A DNA stretch of 64,000 nucleotides from Cladosporium sp. IMV 00045 (Eukaryota > Ascomycota > Dothideomycetes > Cladosporiales > Cladosporiaceae): assembly GCA_001931905.2 (NCBI GenBank), contig MSJI02000111.1:140790-204789 (forward strand). Reading direction: 5' to 3'. The position numbers were made by a program, and so were the translations under genes. Below, piece after piece: positions 42,030-55,403 of the stretch (positions within the stretch are counted from its first letter, which is position 1; the number at the start of each line of letters is the position of its first letter). A model generated the notes under the pieces. It worked only from the letters and a program-made list of their open reading frames with translations. It had not been told where the DNA came from and searched no databases.

Positions 42030-44273
42030 TCAAAGTGGCCCCTTGATCTTGTTAAATCTCTCTCCCAATGCGAAGATCACTTGGTCAAGCGCGTGACCGC
42101 GATGAGATCGTTGACCATCATTGACATACTCTGTAGGTTCGCTATGGCCCAAAAGTTGCCACGGCTTCACGTAAGAGTACCCGTGCAGTTCGCGGTTCTT
42201 GCACATGCTCTTGAAGATGAGAGTCATGCCGGCAAAAGTCTTAATTTGTCCCTCGAGCTCCTTGATCTTCGGCTCTGAGCTCACTTGCTGTCGGACAAGG
42301 TCCAAGACCAAAGCTGCTATTCCAGCTGCGATGGGCGTAGCATAGGAAGCTCCCTTCGCTCTGTGAAAGCCTTTAACAGGCTGCAATCGTTTATTTAGGA
42401 TTGCGACATCTTCGCCGGGAAGCATCAGGCTGATCTCGCCAGAGGCAGCGGGCGTGAAAGGAGACGGTCTTCCTAGATGGTCGCACGAGTGCACGCGGAA
42501 TATCCCCTGGTGATTTGCCGGAAAGGCACCCCCAAGGGGACCATTCTCACCATCGTTGGATACTGCGGCGAACATGAGAATCTTGTCTCGAGCAAGATTG
42601 AGCTGAAGAGACACTTGTTCTTGCACGAATTCCCAACCGAATGACATACTCACAATGTCCACTTCTTCACTGATCGCCCAGTTGAGCGCAGCAGCAACGG
42701 CTTGTGGTTGAATTCTGTCCCTCCCTCTCTTCCGCACGTTCGCAATGAATAGTTTTGCTTGAGGGGCTGTTTGTAGCACGAGCGATGCGCATCGTGATCC
42801 ATGCAGGTCTTTACCCGTTTCTTGCCAATCCTCGTTACCTGCGAAGTCCTTGTATTGTAAGACGTTGTCCTTCAAATAATCGGCCCAGCTGCCGAAGTCT
42901 GTTCCCTCTTGGCTCTTCATTCGATCGTAATCGATTCCGGAGTCAAGAATCGCAACACGCACGCGTTTTCGCTGCGATATGTTGCCGTATGGAATCAGTT
43001 GCGGGTATAGCATCTCGTGAGTGTACTCCTGCAGCTTGGAAAACCAAATGTCTCTTCGGTCTACTGTGCCAAATGTTTTGGCCTCGCTTTCAGTATCATG
43101 CGAATTCGCATAGCCGATACCCTCGCGTAAGTCTTTCATCGAATGTCTAAGTGGCCTTGGCCGCGCGACATTACCAATCTGTGGTCTGAAAACATCAAGG
43201 TCTTCTGACCGGTATCTGTCCAACTTTGGAAGAGAGCCAGTGGAGCGACGCATTCCCTTACTCCGGTTCAATAAGTGTTGTCCTTTCCATTTGTGACGTT
43301 TTGGCGGGCGTACATCCGCTTCGCTGAGGGTATCTGATTTTCGTTTACGTTCGTCCTCTGAGTGTTTATGCAGAGGATCCACGGATGTCCGATCGTGTCG
43401 TCTGTCTTGGTCCAAAGATGTCTCGATTCCCGAAAACCTCACAAGCGAGCCAACATGTGAATACTGTTCGAGGGTATCCGTGTTGTGCCTTTCTCTTGCA
43501 GTGCTCGCAATTTTCATAGCATCAATGCAATTCCTGATGTACTTGTTCACGTTCCGGATATTGTCTTGCAACGATCGCGCAGTCGTCTCATCCAGCTCAG
43601 CATCGTTCTGGAGACACTGTCGAAGTACCTCTTTGAGTTTCAAGAAGCTTCGTTTCGAGCCTTCATGTCTTCCGAGAGAATAGAGCGCCGCTGAATGGCC
43701 GTGTCTCACTGCGATAGTCCATTGCAAGTCTGCATTCACCGAGGTTGACATGTCGTCAAGCAGACCGTTGTAGATGCGTTCTGCTTCCAGAAACATCTCA
43801 AGTTCTTGATAGATTTTAGCCAGATGCAGTCGTGTATTTTGCAACATCTCGGCTCCACATTCGTCTTCTCCCAGCTTCATGTTTCGGACGTGTAGCTGCT
43901 CAGCTTTGAGGAGTCTTGCCCTTCGAGCATCTTTTGTCTCAAGTGTAGGACTCATGGCTTCAAGGTTTCTCGCAAGATTGTAGCGTATACGAGGGATGCT
44001 TTTCCGAGCTCGGCCAGAGACATTTCTGTCCAGAAGCTCTAATGTCTCTTCGTTCCTGGATGCTGCACCGGAGAACTCACCGAGCCGATGTTCACATTCA
44101 CCGATAAATTCGCGAAGCTCGTATGTCCATTTTCTCTTCATTTCCTTCTCTTCGACGAAGGTCAGTGCTTCCAGATAGATTGATTTTGCCTCATCGTATC
44201 TCTCGGCCTCGAAGTCCTTCTTGCCTCGAGAAAGTATATCGAAGACTTTTGCTTTATCTTCAGCAGTTGCCAT
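42030..44273 (-). CDS. TPR-like/subtilisin-like serine protease (S8, HET-Q2 type), right copy
   Basis: This is a 747-residue intact counterpart of the protease at 5908-8160 with the same architecture: TPR-like N-terminus, basic linker, S8 domain. The catalytic residues are D444 (AILDSGID), H491 (DLHGSRCASL), the Asn of VSNDGENG and S643 (GASYATPIAAG). The TPR-like region and the protease domain are nearly identical to the left copy. The linker (about 245-405) is far more diverged, with roughly half of the residues changed and small indels, yet the frame stays open and the NLS-like RPPKRHKWK is kept in position. The start is the ATG at 44273. Its gasdermin-like neighbour is dead, so this protease either has another target, works on the left-copy protein, or is on its way to loss. 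Confidence 0.88.
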   Translation of the reverse strand: MATAEDKAKVFDILSRGKKDFEAERYDEAKSIYLEALTFVEEKEMKRKWTYELREFIGECEHRLGEFSGAASRNEETLELLDRNVSGRARKSIPRIRYNLARNLEAMSPTLETKDARRARLLKAEQLHVRNMKLGEDECGAEMLQNTRLHLAKIYQELEMFLEAERIYNGLLDDMSTSVNADLQWTIAVRHGHSAALYSLGRHEGSKRSFLKLKEVLRQCLQNDAELDETTARSLQDNIRNVNKYIRNCIDAMKIASTARERHNTDTLEQYSHVGSLVRFSGIETSLDQDRRHDRTSVDPLHKHSEDERKRKSDTLSEADVRPPKRHKWKGQHLLNRSKGMRRSTGSLPKLDRYRSEDLDVFRPQIGNVARPRPLRHSMKDLREGIGYANSHDTESEAKTFGTVDRRDIWFSKLQEYTHEMLYPQLIPYGNISQRKRVRVAILDSGIDYDRMKSQEGTDFGSWADYLKDNVLQYKDFAGNEDWQETGKDLHGSRCASLVLQTAPQAKLFIANVRKRGRDRIQPQAVAAALNWAISEEVDIVSMSFGWEFVQEQVSLQLNLARDKILMFAAVSNDGENGPLGGAFPANHQGIFRVHSCDHLGRPSPFTPAASGEISLMLPGEDVAILNKRLQPVKGFHRAKGASYATPIAAGIAALVLDLVRQQVSSEPKIKELEGQIKTFAGMTLIFKSMCKNRELHGYSYVKPWQLLGHSEPTEYVNDGQRSHRGHALDQVIFALGERFNKIKGPL

Positions 44274-44357
44274 CACTCCACGGTGAATTTTGGAATTCTC
44301 CGGTCAATCTCTAACTTTCTACAGTATACCGGTAGCTCTTATTATTCGGAAGCTGAG

Positions 44358-45518
44358 ATGTCCATCGACGATATGTCAGCCGCAGTCACGAGACGATATC
44401 AGCAAATGCACTACCCCGCCCAATATGCGCCATTATCGGCACAATTTAGCGCTCAGCCTCACATTGTCGGCTCTGACGATGCACTTATCTTCGGTGCAGC
44501 TGCTGAGAACATGATGCGGATGAAACGACCAGTAACTTTGTTACAAGCTTCTTGAGGGAAGCTTAAATATTGAGCAACACTTCACTCAACGTCAAATTCT
44601 CCTATTGCGTCGCCAGACAAAACGATTGGTGTCTGGAGTGCATTCGAAGTACCTCACGCCATGGTGAAACACAGTAGTCGACGATGCAAATGTTTTTCCC
44701 AGCGATAGTCGTCAACCTCGTCCATTGCATCGGTTTGCTTGGGAATTTCTGCGGCTACAGGGCACCTCGATCCAATCACATCGCCCGATATCGCACCAGT
44801 ATCTGGAACTTGCACTCGAATTAAGAGAGACACAAGCAGCTCATCGCTCGCCTCACAACAACACCGATGGATAATAGTGGGAGTTGTATTGGGCCTTCTG
44901 GTCTTTGGGCTCCTGTTATGGTGCTGCTGCGCCAGAGGAACTTATCGTCGAACATACAGAGAAACAGATTCGCCGGAACCTCCCTTCTCGAGTCTGGAGC
45001 GATTTACTACTATTCCAACCCAAAGACCTCCTTCCATAGTGTCATTGAACAAACCAAGGAAGGCAAAGAAGCGTCGGGCTCATGTCGAACCTGGAGACAG
45101 AAGTCGCCCTCGGCCCCCGCAAGCCAGGGTTGAGCGTGTAGTGTATGAGCCTCAGGACCATGGGTTCCCCAATCAACAGGCGTTTGCTCAGCAGATGCCT
45201 CAACAAGACATGGAACCCTTTCCAGCTCGTTTATCACGGCCCCAACGAGCATCAATCCGCCATTCGGAATCAAGGACTCACAGGCCCGCGCGTAGACCGC
45301 CTAGACCAAGGAACTCCCTTAGACCAGGAAACGTTACAGACCGCGGCATTCCCAATCTGGCCTCACCGCCTCCACCTCTCGTGAGGCGAGAGGAGATAAC
45401 ATTGGAAGGTTCTTTCAGGGGTGTTTTCGAGCACCCAAGTGGAGCAAGAATGGAGGGTCTGTTTGATGGGACCTTTCGCGGGATGTTTGACGAGGATAAT
45501 CCACCTAGGCCGCTGTAG
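44358..45518 (+). CDS. Single-pass membrane protein with Cys cluster, right copy
   Basis: This is the counterpart of 8242-9442. The model joins 44358-44531 and 44709-45518 (327 residues), with a phase-0 intron opened by CCA/GTAACT, a better donor than in the left copy, and closed by GATAG. Exon 2 contains the span WIIVGVVLGLLVFGLLL followed by WCCCAR, so one Cys of the left copy is Trp or shifted here. The ATG used by the shorter left-copy frame is ATC in this copy, which argues for an upstream exon. The tail is shorter by about 15 residues in a Gln-rich part. The C-terminal 60 residues are nearly identical in both copies. It lies 84 bases from the protease start, head to head. The function is unknown. 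Confidence 0.5.
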
Positions 45519-45832
45519 GCGTTGAAAGAAAATGGTGCACTTTCGGTCTGGTAATAGAGGAGAACGGTGTTGTGATACCCGCGTCGCGGCTTTTGTTGCC
45601 CCGACAATTGTTGATATTCCATTGGTGAAAAAGCGTCCTGATGGACGAAAGTTGTATATAAGATAAGAGAGTAGTGGAAACATTATGCTAACACGAACAC
45701 TTGATTCAATCGATCGGAAACCGACGAAGCGAACCAAGCTTGGTCGAGAAGGCCCGCCAGAGGCGTTCGACAATAGAAGCGAAGAGAGAAAAGTTAACTA
45801 AGAACGCGACAGAAGACATCCTTCAGACCCAT
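45519..45832. other. Convergent 3' intergenic region, right copy
   Basis: It corresponds to 9443-9748 and shows several small indels. No gene. Confidence 0.4.
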
Positions 45833-47030
45833 TTAGATCTTACCGAAACCAGCGTTCTTGGTAACGCTAGCGACAACACCGGAAGCAGGAGCAGCAGAAG
45901 CGATGTTCTTGCCCTTGTAGTTCGACAAGAAGCTAGTAGATCCCATGCTGTTGAAAGCGCCAGAGCTGCCGAAGGCGTTAAGCTGGCAAGTGTGGCCGAG
46001 GGTGGACGAGCAGGCCGCGTTGGCAGAAGTGCTCGGGGCGGTGAAGATTTGACCGCCGCTGGTCTGGGTGTCGATAGGGGCGTCGACGTTCTGGAAAGCG
46101 TTGCCTTCGGCGACGATGGAGGCGCCGGTGCCGACTTCGAAGGCGTGGCCCTTAACCGCATACCAGTAGTTGTTGACGGCGTGGAGGAGGGTGTTGCCGC
46201 CGACCTTAGGGGCGCGGCCGCTGACGTGGTGGACGTAGTTGCCCTTGAACGTGACCATGTCGTTGGAGCCGGTGAAGTAGAGAGCCCAGTAGTGGTGGTT
46301 GTTGCAGGTGGCGGACCAGCTGCTGCTGCCGTCGATCTCGGAGTTGGAGATGGTCACGCGGTTGCTGGCCCCATTGCCGAGAACGATGTGCTGGCGTCCG
46401 ATCAGGGAGGTCTGATATCTTGTTAGCAGAGTTGAAGAGATGAGTGGGATGCTATGATCATACCTTAACGTGATCAATCCAAACCATGTCAGCACCGTCG
46501 AGGGTGATAGCGTCACCACCCCAGACGTACTGAGGGTTCAGGTTGGTGATGTGGATGTTCTGGAAGATGATGTTGTTCGCGCCAGAGGTAATACGGAGAC
46601 CCTTGCCCTTGATGACACCCTTGCTGCCTTCGCCGATGAGAGTCTTCTTCGACTTGACGATGATAGGATTGAGACCAGCCTTGTCGTATTTCACGCTAAC
46701 GCTGGGAGCGCTCGACTGGTAGTTCTTGCACCAGTTGTCCTTGTTGATCGCCGTTTGGCATCCGGATCCAGTTCCCCAGGGAGCGCAACCAGTCTCATAA
46801 GCGGTTCCCTCGGTGCCAGTGAAGTCGAAAGTCTTCTGCAGGACGATGACACGAGCGGAAGAGTCGCCGAGGTAAGAGACCAGCTCGTCGTTGGTCTTGG
46901 GATAGACTGGGGAAGCAGAACCACCACCAGTAACACCTTTGGCGAAACCTTCAGCAGCACCAGAGACACCAATGGCCGCTACGTTCGAAGCAAAGGCGGC
47001 AAGCGCCGTGGTGAAAAGGGAGAACTTCAT
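45833..47030 (-). CDS. Pectin lyase, polysaccharide lyase family 1, right copy
   Basis: This is the intact counterpart of 9749-10946. Exons are 46464-47030 and 45833-46411 around a 52-base intron (GTATGA...TCAG), giving 381 residues. The signal peptide and the family blocks are the same as in the left copy. Only a few residues differ, for example ASETG against [15 protein letters not shown] against [10 protein letters not shown] and AVEGH against AVKGH. No change affects a position I recognise as catalytic. The upstream TATA-like octamer differs (TATAAGTA). Two pectin lyase genes would raise dosage or allow different expression on plant material. Confidence 0.93.
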
Positions 47031-47911
47031 GTTGAAGAATGAATGAGAATGTAGAAGGGAGTTGTCTGGAGGATTTACCTTTGGAGCTGTTGTCGCTGTG
47101 GCTATTACTTATACATTTTCAGGAATATCATGTCCTCGGTAGGGCAGAGAGCAATCTTCAGAACAACAATCTATTGCATTTAGGGTCTTTAGGGTCGAGG
47201 GCATCGTGCTTTGACAGATGGAAAAATCAAGCACTTACATTAAGGTTCGCTACCATATGTTTCAAATAAGCATTCGTGTGGCTTTGGTGGCAGGCCTTTG
47301 GGCGCCTAGCCTTGTGTCGCCTTGTTTGGTACAATCTAATTTCCCAGGGCTGAAGTGGACGAACGAATCGTTAGGCGATTTTCACCGGGGTCGGTCTGAT
47401 TTTAGTATAGTTCCTCCGGAGCGTTCCTGCCTCGCTTGCAGCCTTGCTATAAGGGAAATGATTTTAGTACCACTGGTATCGGTGCCATACCCTGGTATAT
47501 CATGTCCGCGGCCAGATACAAGCGCAGTTCTTGTTGACGGTGAAGATGGAATCAATATCGTGGTTATTGCACCGTCCGTGAGAGTGGCGATGATACCAGT
47601 GCGACATTTCCGCTCACATCCGGCTCTGTAGTAGTAGCACGCCGTCTTAGTCGACAGATTCTGAATACGAAGTCCAGTGTTTCGATTGTTGTATCATCTG
47701 ATTGTACTAGTACGGCAGAGCGAGCTCCTTGTCTGAGTTGTCACGGATGAGAGTTTCTCGGGAGTCTCCAGTGGACAAAAGAAAGTCTGCGTACATTTCA
47801 GCACATATTCAGCAGAGATGTGTATTCTCCAGAATTATTGCTTACCCAGCATTTTCACATGTTTGGCGGATGCAGGAAAAGTTCAAGTAAATTCAAATAA
47901 TATTGTCATCA
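47031..47911. other. Pectin lyase promoter, end of duplication, and TRM2 upstream region
   Basis: The part up to 47447 is duplicated (10947-11365), and from 47448 the sequence is unique. Inside the duplicated part two adjacent TTTAGGGTC units occur (about 47179-47196). No gene is recognised. Confidence 0.5.
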
Positions 47912-49654
47912 ATGCTGCCCTTCCGACGCTGCGCATTCAGAGCACCTTCATTCCTAAAGTCTCACCCGAGCATAACGATCTCTGCAATCATGGCGCAAAA
48001 GCGCGCATTCAACGAGGGCAAGCGCCACTTCAAGAAGAGCAAGAAACAAAAGACCTCAACCGTCGCCGAGGGATCCAATGAGGAAGTGCTGTTGGCGGAT
48101 GTCAGGCGTCTGCTCAAGACTGCCAATCTGGAAGACAGCGAAAAAGTCGAGCCTAAAGAGCAGGTAGAGATCGACGTGGACATTTCCGTGCTTTCCTCTA
48201 CTGGCGACGGTCTGGCATACAAGGATGGTTCTGTAATTGTTGTGCCTTATTCAGTTCCCGGAGACATCGTGACTGCCAAGGTCTACAAGAACAACCCGGA
48301 TCAAAACTACGCTCTAGCGGACTATGTGAAGGTCATCAAAGCAGGAGAACACAGGACTGAGACGCCGGGCTGTGGATACTTCACCAAATGTGCTGGTTGC
48401 CAGTTCCAGCATATGCCCTACGCCTACCAGCTCGCGCACAAACGGACGATTGTGGAGCGAGCTTACCAGAGCTTCTCAAACCTGCCTGCGTCTGCTGTTC
48501 CTGCAGTGAGAGATACTTGCGGCTCACCACTTACATATGGCTACCGGACAAAACTCACTCCTCACTTCGACGCCCCTCAAGGTGCTCGTCAAGCCCGCCG
48601 GAAGGGCGAAAGACCCGTATGGGACGAGGTCCCGCCTATAGGGTTCATGTTGAAGGGCACAAGGAAGACCATGGACATTGAGGATTGCCCTATTGGAACG
48701 GATGCAGTCAGGGCTGGAAACAAGAGGGAGAGGAAGAGGGTTGCAGAGAACATCAACCAGTACCAGCGTGGTGCTACGCTCTTGTTGAGAGAAAACACCG
48801 TTAGGGTCAACAAAGACGACCCACAAGCAGTGGCGAACGACGAGGATACCATCATCGAGGACCGCGGCGATTTCGTCCACCGCAAGACCTGCATCACCGA
48901 CCAAAAGGCTATCTCCTCCGAATACATTGACGACTTTCGCCTCGATAATCCGGCCGGAGCCTTCTTCCAGAACAACAACTCCATCCTTCCTCTGGTCACA
49001 CAATACATCCGCGAGAACATCCTCGGCCCTGATGCATCAGAATCGTCACCTATCAAGAACATGATTGATGCCTACTGTGGTTCTGGCTTCTTCACCATCA
49101 CCCTCTCCTCGATGTTCAACCAGTCAGTCGGCATCGACATTAGCCAACAGTCGATCGACTTTGCTAGCAAGAACGCCAGCCTGAACAACTTGCCCAAGGA
49201 CTCCGTGCGCTTCATCGCGGGAGATGCCAACGCGCTTTTTGATGCCTTTGACCGAACTAAGTTCCCCGCCGATGAGACCGCTGTTGTGATCGACCCGCCC
49301 AGGAAGGGTTGCGACGAGGGCTTCATCTCGCAGTTGATGGACTACGGACCCAAGAGACTGTGCTACGTCAGCTGCAACGTGCACACGCAGGCTAGAGATG
49401 TTGGATGGTTGGTCGGTGGTCTCAAGCAGAGGCCCGGCATGTACGAGATTGAGAGCGTGAGGGGATTCGACTTCTTCCCTCAGACGAGCCATGTGGAGGG
49501 TGTGGCGTTCCTGAGGCGTGTGGATAAGGTTGAGGAGAGCAAGCTTGCAAGCAACGGCGAGGAGAAGACAGCGGCGGACGTTGAGGGTGAGGGCGAGAAG
49601 GTCGAGGAGCCCGTCAAGAACGACGAGTCTGCGCTTTCCGCGAAAGAGGCATAG
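47912..49654 (+). CDS. TRM2: tRNA (uracil-5-)-methyltransferase, TRM2 type
   Basis: This SAM-dependent enzyme makes ribothymidine at position 54 of tRNA. From the ATG at 47912 the product is 580 residues in one exon. A TRAM-like RNA-binding domain covers about residues 85-150. A Cys-rich iron-sulphur-like motif follows (GCGYFTKCAGCQFQHM). The RumA/TrmA methyltransferase domain shows DAYCGSGFFTITLS for SAM binding, IDPPRKGCDEGF, and the catalytic Cys in LCYVSCNVHTQARDV. The first 27 residues, MLPFRRCAFRAPSFLKSHP and on, are basic and could target mitochondria, while a second ATG (MAQKRAF) is followed by a basic, nuclear-type stretch (KRHFKKSKKQK). Two starts could therefore give two locations. 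The acidic C-terminal tail is fungal-specific. Confidence 0.92.
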   Translation: MLPFRRCAFRAPSFLKSHPSITISAIMAQKRAFNEGKRHFKKSKKQKTSTVAEGSNEEVLLADVRRLLKTANLEDSEKVEPKEQVEIDVDISVLSSTGDGLAYKDGSVIVVPYSVPGDIVTAKVYKNNPDQNYALADYVKVIKAGEHRTETPGCGYFTKCAGCQFQHMPYAYQLAHKRTIVERAYQSFSNLPASAVPAVRDTCGSPLTYGYRTKLTPHFDAPQGARQARRKGERPVWDEVPPIGFMLKGTRKTMDIEDCPIGTDAVRAGNKRERKRVAENINQYQRGATLLLRENTVRVNKDDPQAVANDEDTIIEDRGDFVHRKTCITDQKAISSEYIDDFRLDNPAGAFFQNNNSILPLVTQYIRENILGPDASESSPIKNMIDAYCGSGFFTITLSSMFNQSVGIDISQQSIDFASKNASLNNLPKDSVRFIAGDANALFDAFDRTKFPADETAVVIDPPRKGCDEGFISQLMDYGPKRLCYVSCNVHTQARDVGWLVGGLKQRPGMYEIESVRGFDFFPQTSHVEGVAFLRRVDKVEESKLASNGEEKTAADVEGEGEKVEEPVKNDESALSAKEA

Positions 49655-52618
<2,964 letters not shown>

Positions 52619-53051
52619 AGGTAAAGTGGTCTTTTGAAGGAATATACGACACACAGAGAGAAAGAGGACGCGGTGAAAGGTTTTCTAGCGTCCGTGACTG
52701 CCTCCCGCTGCGGGAGAGCTTTTGTGTAATAGACTTTTTGCAAACGAAATGAGACAGATGGGAATGACCTACGAAAGGGAGGCACCCGATGTTCAATATC
52801 ATGCTGTTTTTGTCACATGTCATTTGTGGATTCTGCGTCAGATATGCCCGTCAAGTGCACCCGCCGTGGCATTTCGAAACCCCTACGAAGCGGAAAGATC
52901 GTGTGAACAAAAACACTTAGAACGTGAAAAAGAAACTCGGCAGCAGCCTTGGTTGATAGTACCTATACAATTCATACACTGAGTTCCGCTCGAGAAGGCA
53001 AACAAGAGGGAGAAAACCTATTCATCAACCAACCCATCCTTACATCCTCCA
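52619..53051. other. Convergent intergenic region
   Basis: It lies between the 3' ends of the DEAH helicase and the Cdc5 gene. No gene or repeat is recognised. Confidence 0.45.
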
Positions 53052-55403
53052 TCACCCACCCAACCCCTCCAACTCCGCCCTCCTCTCCCTATAAACCTCC
53101 TGCGCCTCCCTCTCCCTCCTCCTGACAAACCCCACCTCCTCCCTCAAACCCTCCAACCTGCCCGCAAGACTCGCCTCCTCAGCCACCAACTTCGTCCTCG
53201 CCGTGTTCGTCTCCAACGTAGTCTTTGCCAGAAACTCCGCCGCCTCGCTGATCTTCCCTCTCAAACGCCTGTTCCTCTCCAGGTACCCACCATGGTGTTT
53301 GGCGAGTTTCTTCTCCAGCGCGGCGCCCCGCGAAGCAGAAGCTGAGAGGGCGTCTTGCGCTTGGTCGAAAGCTTCGGTCAGGAGTTGCTCTTCGTCCAGC
53401 TCGTCTTCAGCGTAGCCCGCGAGGCCGGGGAGGATTTTACCCCGGGAGTCGTGCGCGAGCTGCCATTCGCGTGTGAAAGCTTCGCCGAACTGCGCGCGTG
53501 CCGAGGGCTCAGAGCCCATTTCGAGGATGATTTCCATTTGCGCTTTTTGCATGCTCTCCTCGTCTAGGGCTTGCAAGGGGGAGCGGGAGGTTGAGCCGGT
53601 GATATGTGAGCCGCCGAATTTGCGCGCGTCGTGCGCGATCAGCACGGCGGATTCTTCGGCGATTTGTCGCGCGATAGGGTCAGCTGTGGCGCGGGCGGAT
53701 TTCATCAGGGCGTCGATGTCGATGGTTTTGGGGCGCGGTAGACCTTTTTGCACCACGCGGGATTGACGCTTGAAGTCGGCCAGAGCGGCGGCTTCGGCGA
53801 GCGCGGCGTTGCGTCTGTCGCGGGCAGCCGAGTCTTCTTGCTCGAGGGCGTCGGCTTCCGCGAGGGAGAGTTCAGTTTGCTCTTCGGGGAGGTCGAGCTC
53901 GAAGTCGGTTTCTTTCGGTTTGGGGAGGCTGGAGAGCTTGCCTCGCAGGGCGGATCTGGTCGCTTGCTCTTGTAGGCGCATATCTCGTGGTGTTTGGCCA
54001 ACGAGCTGCATGCTGCCGTCTTCAGGGTTGAGACGGAAGTTGTCGCGCGGTGTGCGCATGGGAGTCGCTCCAGGTCCGCGAGCGGGTGTTGCGCCTGGCA
54101 TGCCCTGACGCACAGGAGTTGCTAGAGGATTGGGGGTGGAGAGTGCCTGCTTCGAAGGCGCCACGCCTTCATAGCCGGTAGTGTTAACACCTTCTTGAAG
54201 GGGCGTTGCTTCACCTCCTAGCAGAGCTGATTGTGTTTCTGTCCTGGCACGAGCGTTCCGGAGCTCGTTTGCGATCCTGTCTTCCTCTTGCGGAGCTCTG
54301 GGTGTGCGAATAGGTGTGCTGCCGACCATGTTCGAGTAGTTTCCTACCAGACCTCTGGTGGCATCGTTGTCGCTGTTTTCCGCTAATGTGCTCGCCCGGT
54401 CTCCAGTCATTCCCATCTTGACAATGTCTTCAAGTTCACTCTCGCTGACCTGCGGAGCGGGCAACGACAGACCTCTCCTCTTGCTGCTCTGCTCTGCCTC
54501 CCTAATCCTCTGCAACTGACCAGCCTTGGCCGCCGCAGCATACGCAGCAGCTCCGCTATCCTTCTCGTTCTTCTGCCTCTTCGGCTGCTGACCCTCATCC
54601 TGTCCATCGCCTTTCCTCTTATTCGCCAACTGCTGTTTCCGCGGATCAAACATCTCTCTTGAGTGCTCATTCCTCGCCATCTCGTCTTGCGTGTCGTAGA
54701 ACCCAGGCGCCGGCGCCTTCTCAAACGGAATGTCGGCATTGTAATCCATCTGGCCCTTCTTCCTCGTTGTAACTTTCACATTAATCCCGGCGGCCTTCAG
54801 CTCCCTCCGCTTCTGCAACTGCGCCATCCTCTTGCTCTCCTCCAACTGCCTCTCGCGCGCCTTGCGCTTCGCCTTCTTGCCCTGTGTGTTCGCCAATCTA
54901 GCCCGCGCCTCCGACAACATCTCCTTCTCATCCTCGTCCATATCGATCGTATCCGGCCTCGCAGGCCTCGACTCCGGCTCCGGATCCACCTCCCCAGGCC
55001 TCAACTTCCTCACATCATCCGCACTCGGCGCTGCGGTCTCGCCGCCCTCTGGCCCTCCCAGCCCCAACTCTCCACTCTCCCTCGCCTCAGCTTCATCCAG
55101 CAATTTCTGATACCGCTCCAGACACTGCGTGGCGGTTCGGCCGACTATGGGCGCGATGGTGCGCCACTGCGTCGGCATCAACTTGGCCAGGTGAAGCAAC
55201 TTTTCGTCTTCCTCGCGACTCCATTCGATTTTGCGGATGCCTGGGTCCAGCCATTCGGCCCAGCGCGCTTTGCATTGCTTGGGCGTTTTGCGCGCGAGCA
55301 GAGACGACACGCGCGCCCATTGGTTCAGGCCGTATTTGCTGACGGCCGCTTTGAGGATTTCATCCTCGATGTTCGTCCACACGCCGCCTTTGACGACGGG
55401 CAT
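53052..55403 (-). CDS. CEF1: Pre-mRNA splicing factor Cdc5/Cef1
   Basis: This 783-residue core member of the Prp19 (NineTeen) complex is encoded by one exon. Two Myb repeats fill residues about 5-106: [20 protein letters not shown] with [20 protein letters not shown], then [21 protein letters not shown] with [19 protein letters not shown] (each quoted in parts). A basic region ([20 protein letters not shown]) and the typical [16 protein letters not shown] follow. The middle region has the threonine-proline motifs common in Cdc5 ([21 protein letters not shown]). The C-terminus is helical and should bind Prp19 partners. Length and order match the family. It converges with the helicase gene Prp43, another spliceosome component. 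Confidence 0.94.
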   Translation of the reverse strand: MPVVKGGVWTNIEDEILKAAVSKYGLNQWARVSSLLARKTPKQCKARWAEWLDPGIRKIEWSREEDEKLLHLAKLMPTQWRTIAPIVGRTATQCLERYQKLLDEAEARESGELGLGGPEGGETAAPSADDVRKLRPGEVDPEPESRPARPDTIDMDEDEKEMLSEARARLANTQGKKAKRKARERQLEESKRMAQLQKRRELKAAGINVKVTTRKKGQMDYNADIPFEKAPAPGFYDTQDEMARNEHSREMFDPRKQQLANKRKGDGQDEGQQPKRQKNEKDSGAAAYAAAAKAGQLQRIREAEQSSKRRGLSLPAPQVSESELEDIVKMGMTGDRASTLAENSDNDATRGLVGNYSNMVGSTPIRTPRAPQEEDRIANELRNARARTETQSALLGGEATPLQEGVNTTGYEGVAPSKQALSTPNPLATPVRQGMPGATPARGPGATPMRTPRDNFRLNPEDGSMQLVGQTPRDMRLQEQATRSALRGKLSSLPKPKETDFELDLPEEQTELSLAEADALEQEDSAARDRRNAALAEAAALADFKRQSRVVQKGLPRPKTIDIDALMKSARATADPIARQIAEESAVLIAHDARKFGGSHITGSTSRSPLQALDEESMQKAQMEIILEMGSEPSARAQFGEAFTREWQLAHDSRGKILPGLAGYAEDELDEEQLLTEAFDQAQDALSASASRGAALEKKLAKHHGGYLERNRRLRGKISEAAEFLAKTTLETNTARTKLVAEEASLAGRLEGLREEVGFVRRREREAQEVYRERRAELEGLGG

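Larger units (their letters stand above)
36129..47447. repeat. Segmental duplication, right copy
   Basis: This is the second copy of the 11.3-kb block, a direct repeat of 1-11365 with 24.7 kb of unrelated sequence between them. Homology on the left can only be followed to 36129 because the partner leaves the window there, so the true left border may lie further upstream. Two of its genes are broken (permease and gasdermin-like) and the rest are open. Confidence 0.95.

Noticed and set aside
45701..46426. Long plus-strand frames opposite the pectin lyases (also 9803-10342, 10386-10958, 46470-47042)
   Set aside because: They are antisense frames caused by codon bias of the highly biased lyase genes; the minus-strand frames match a known enzyme family.
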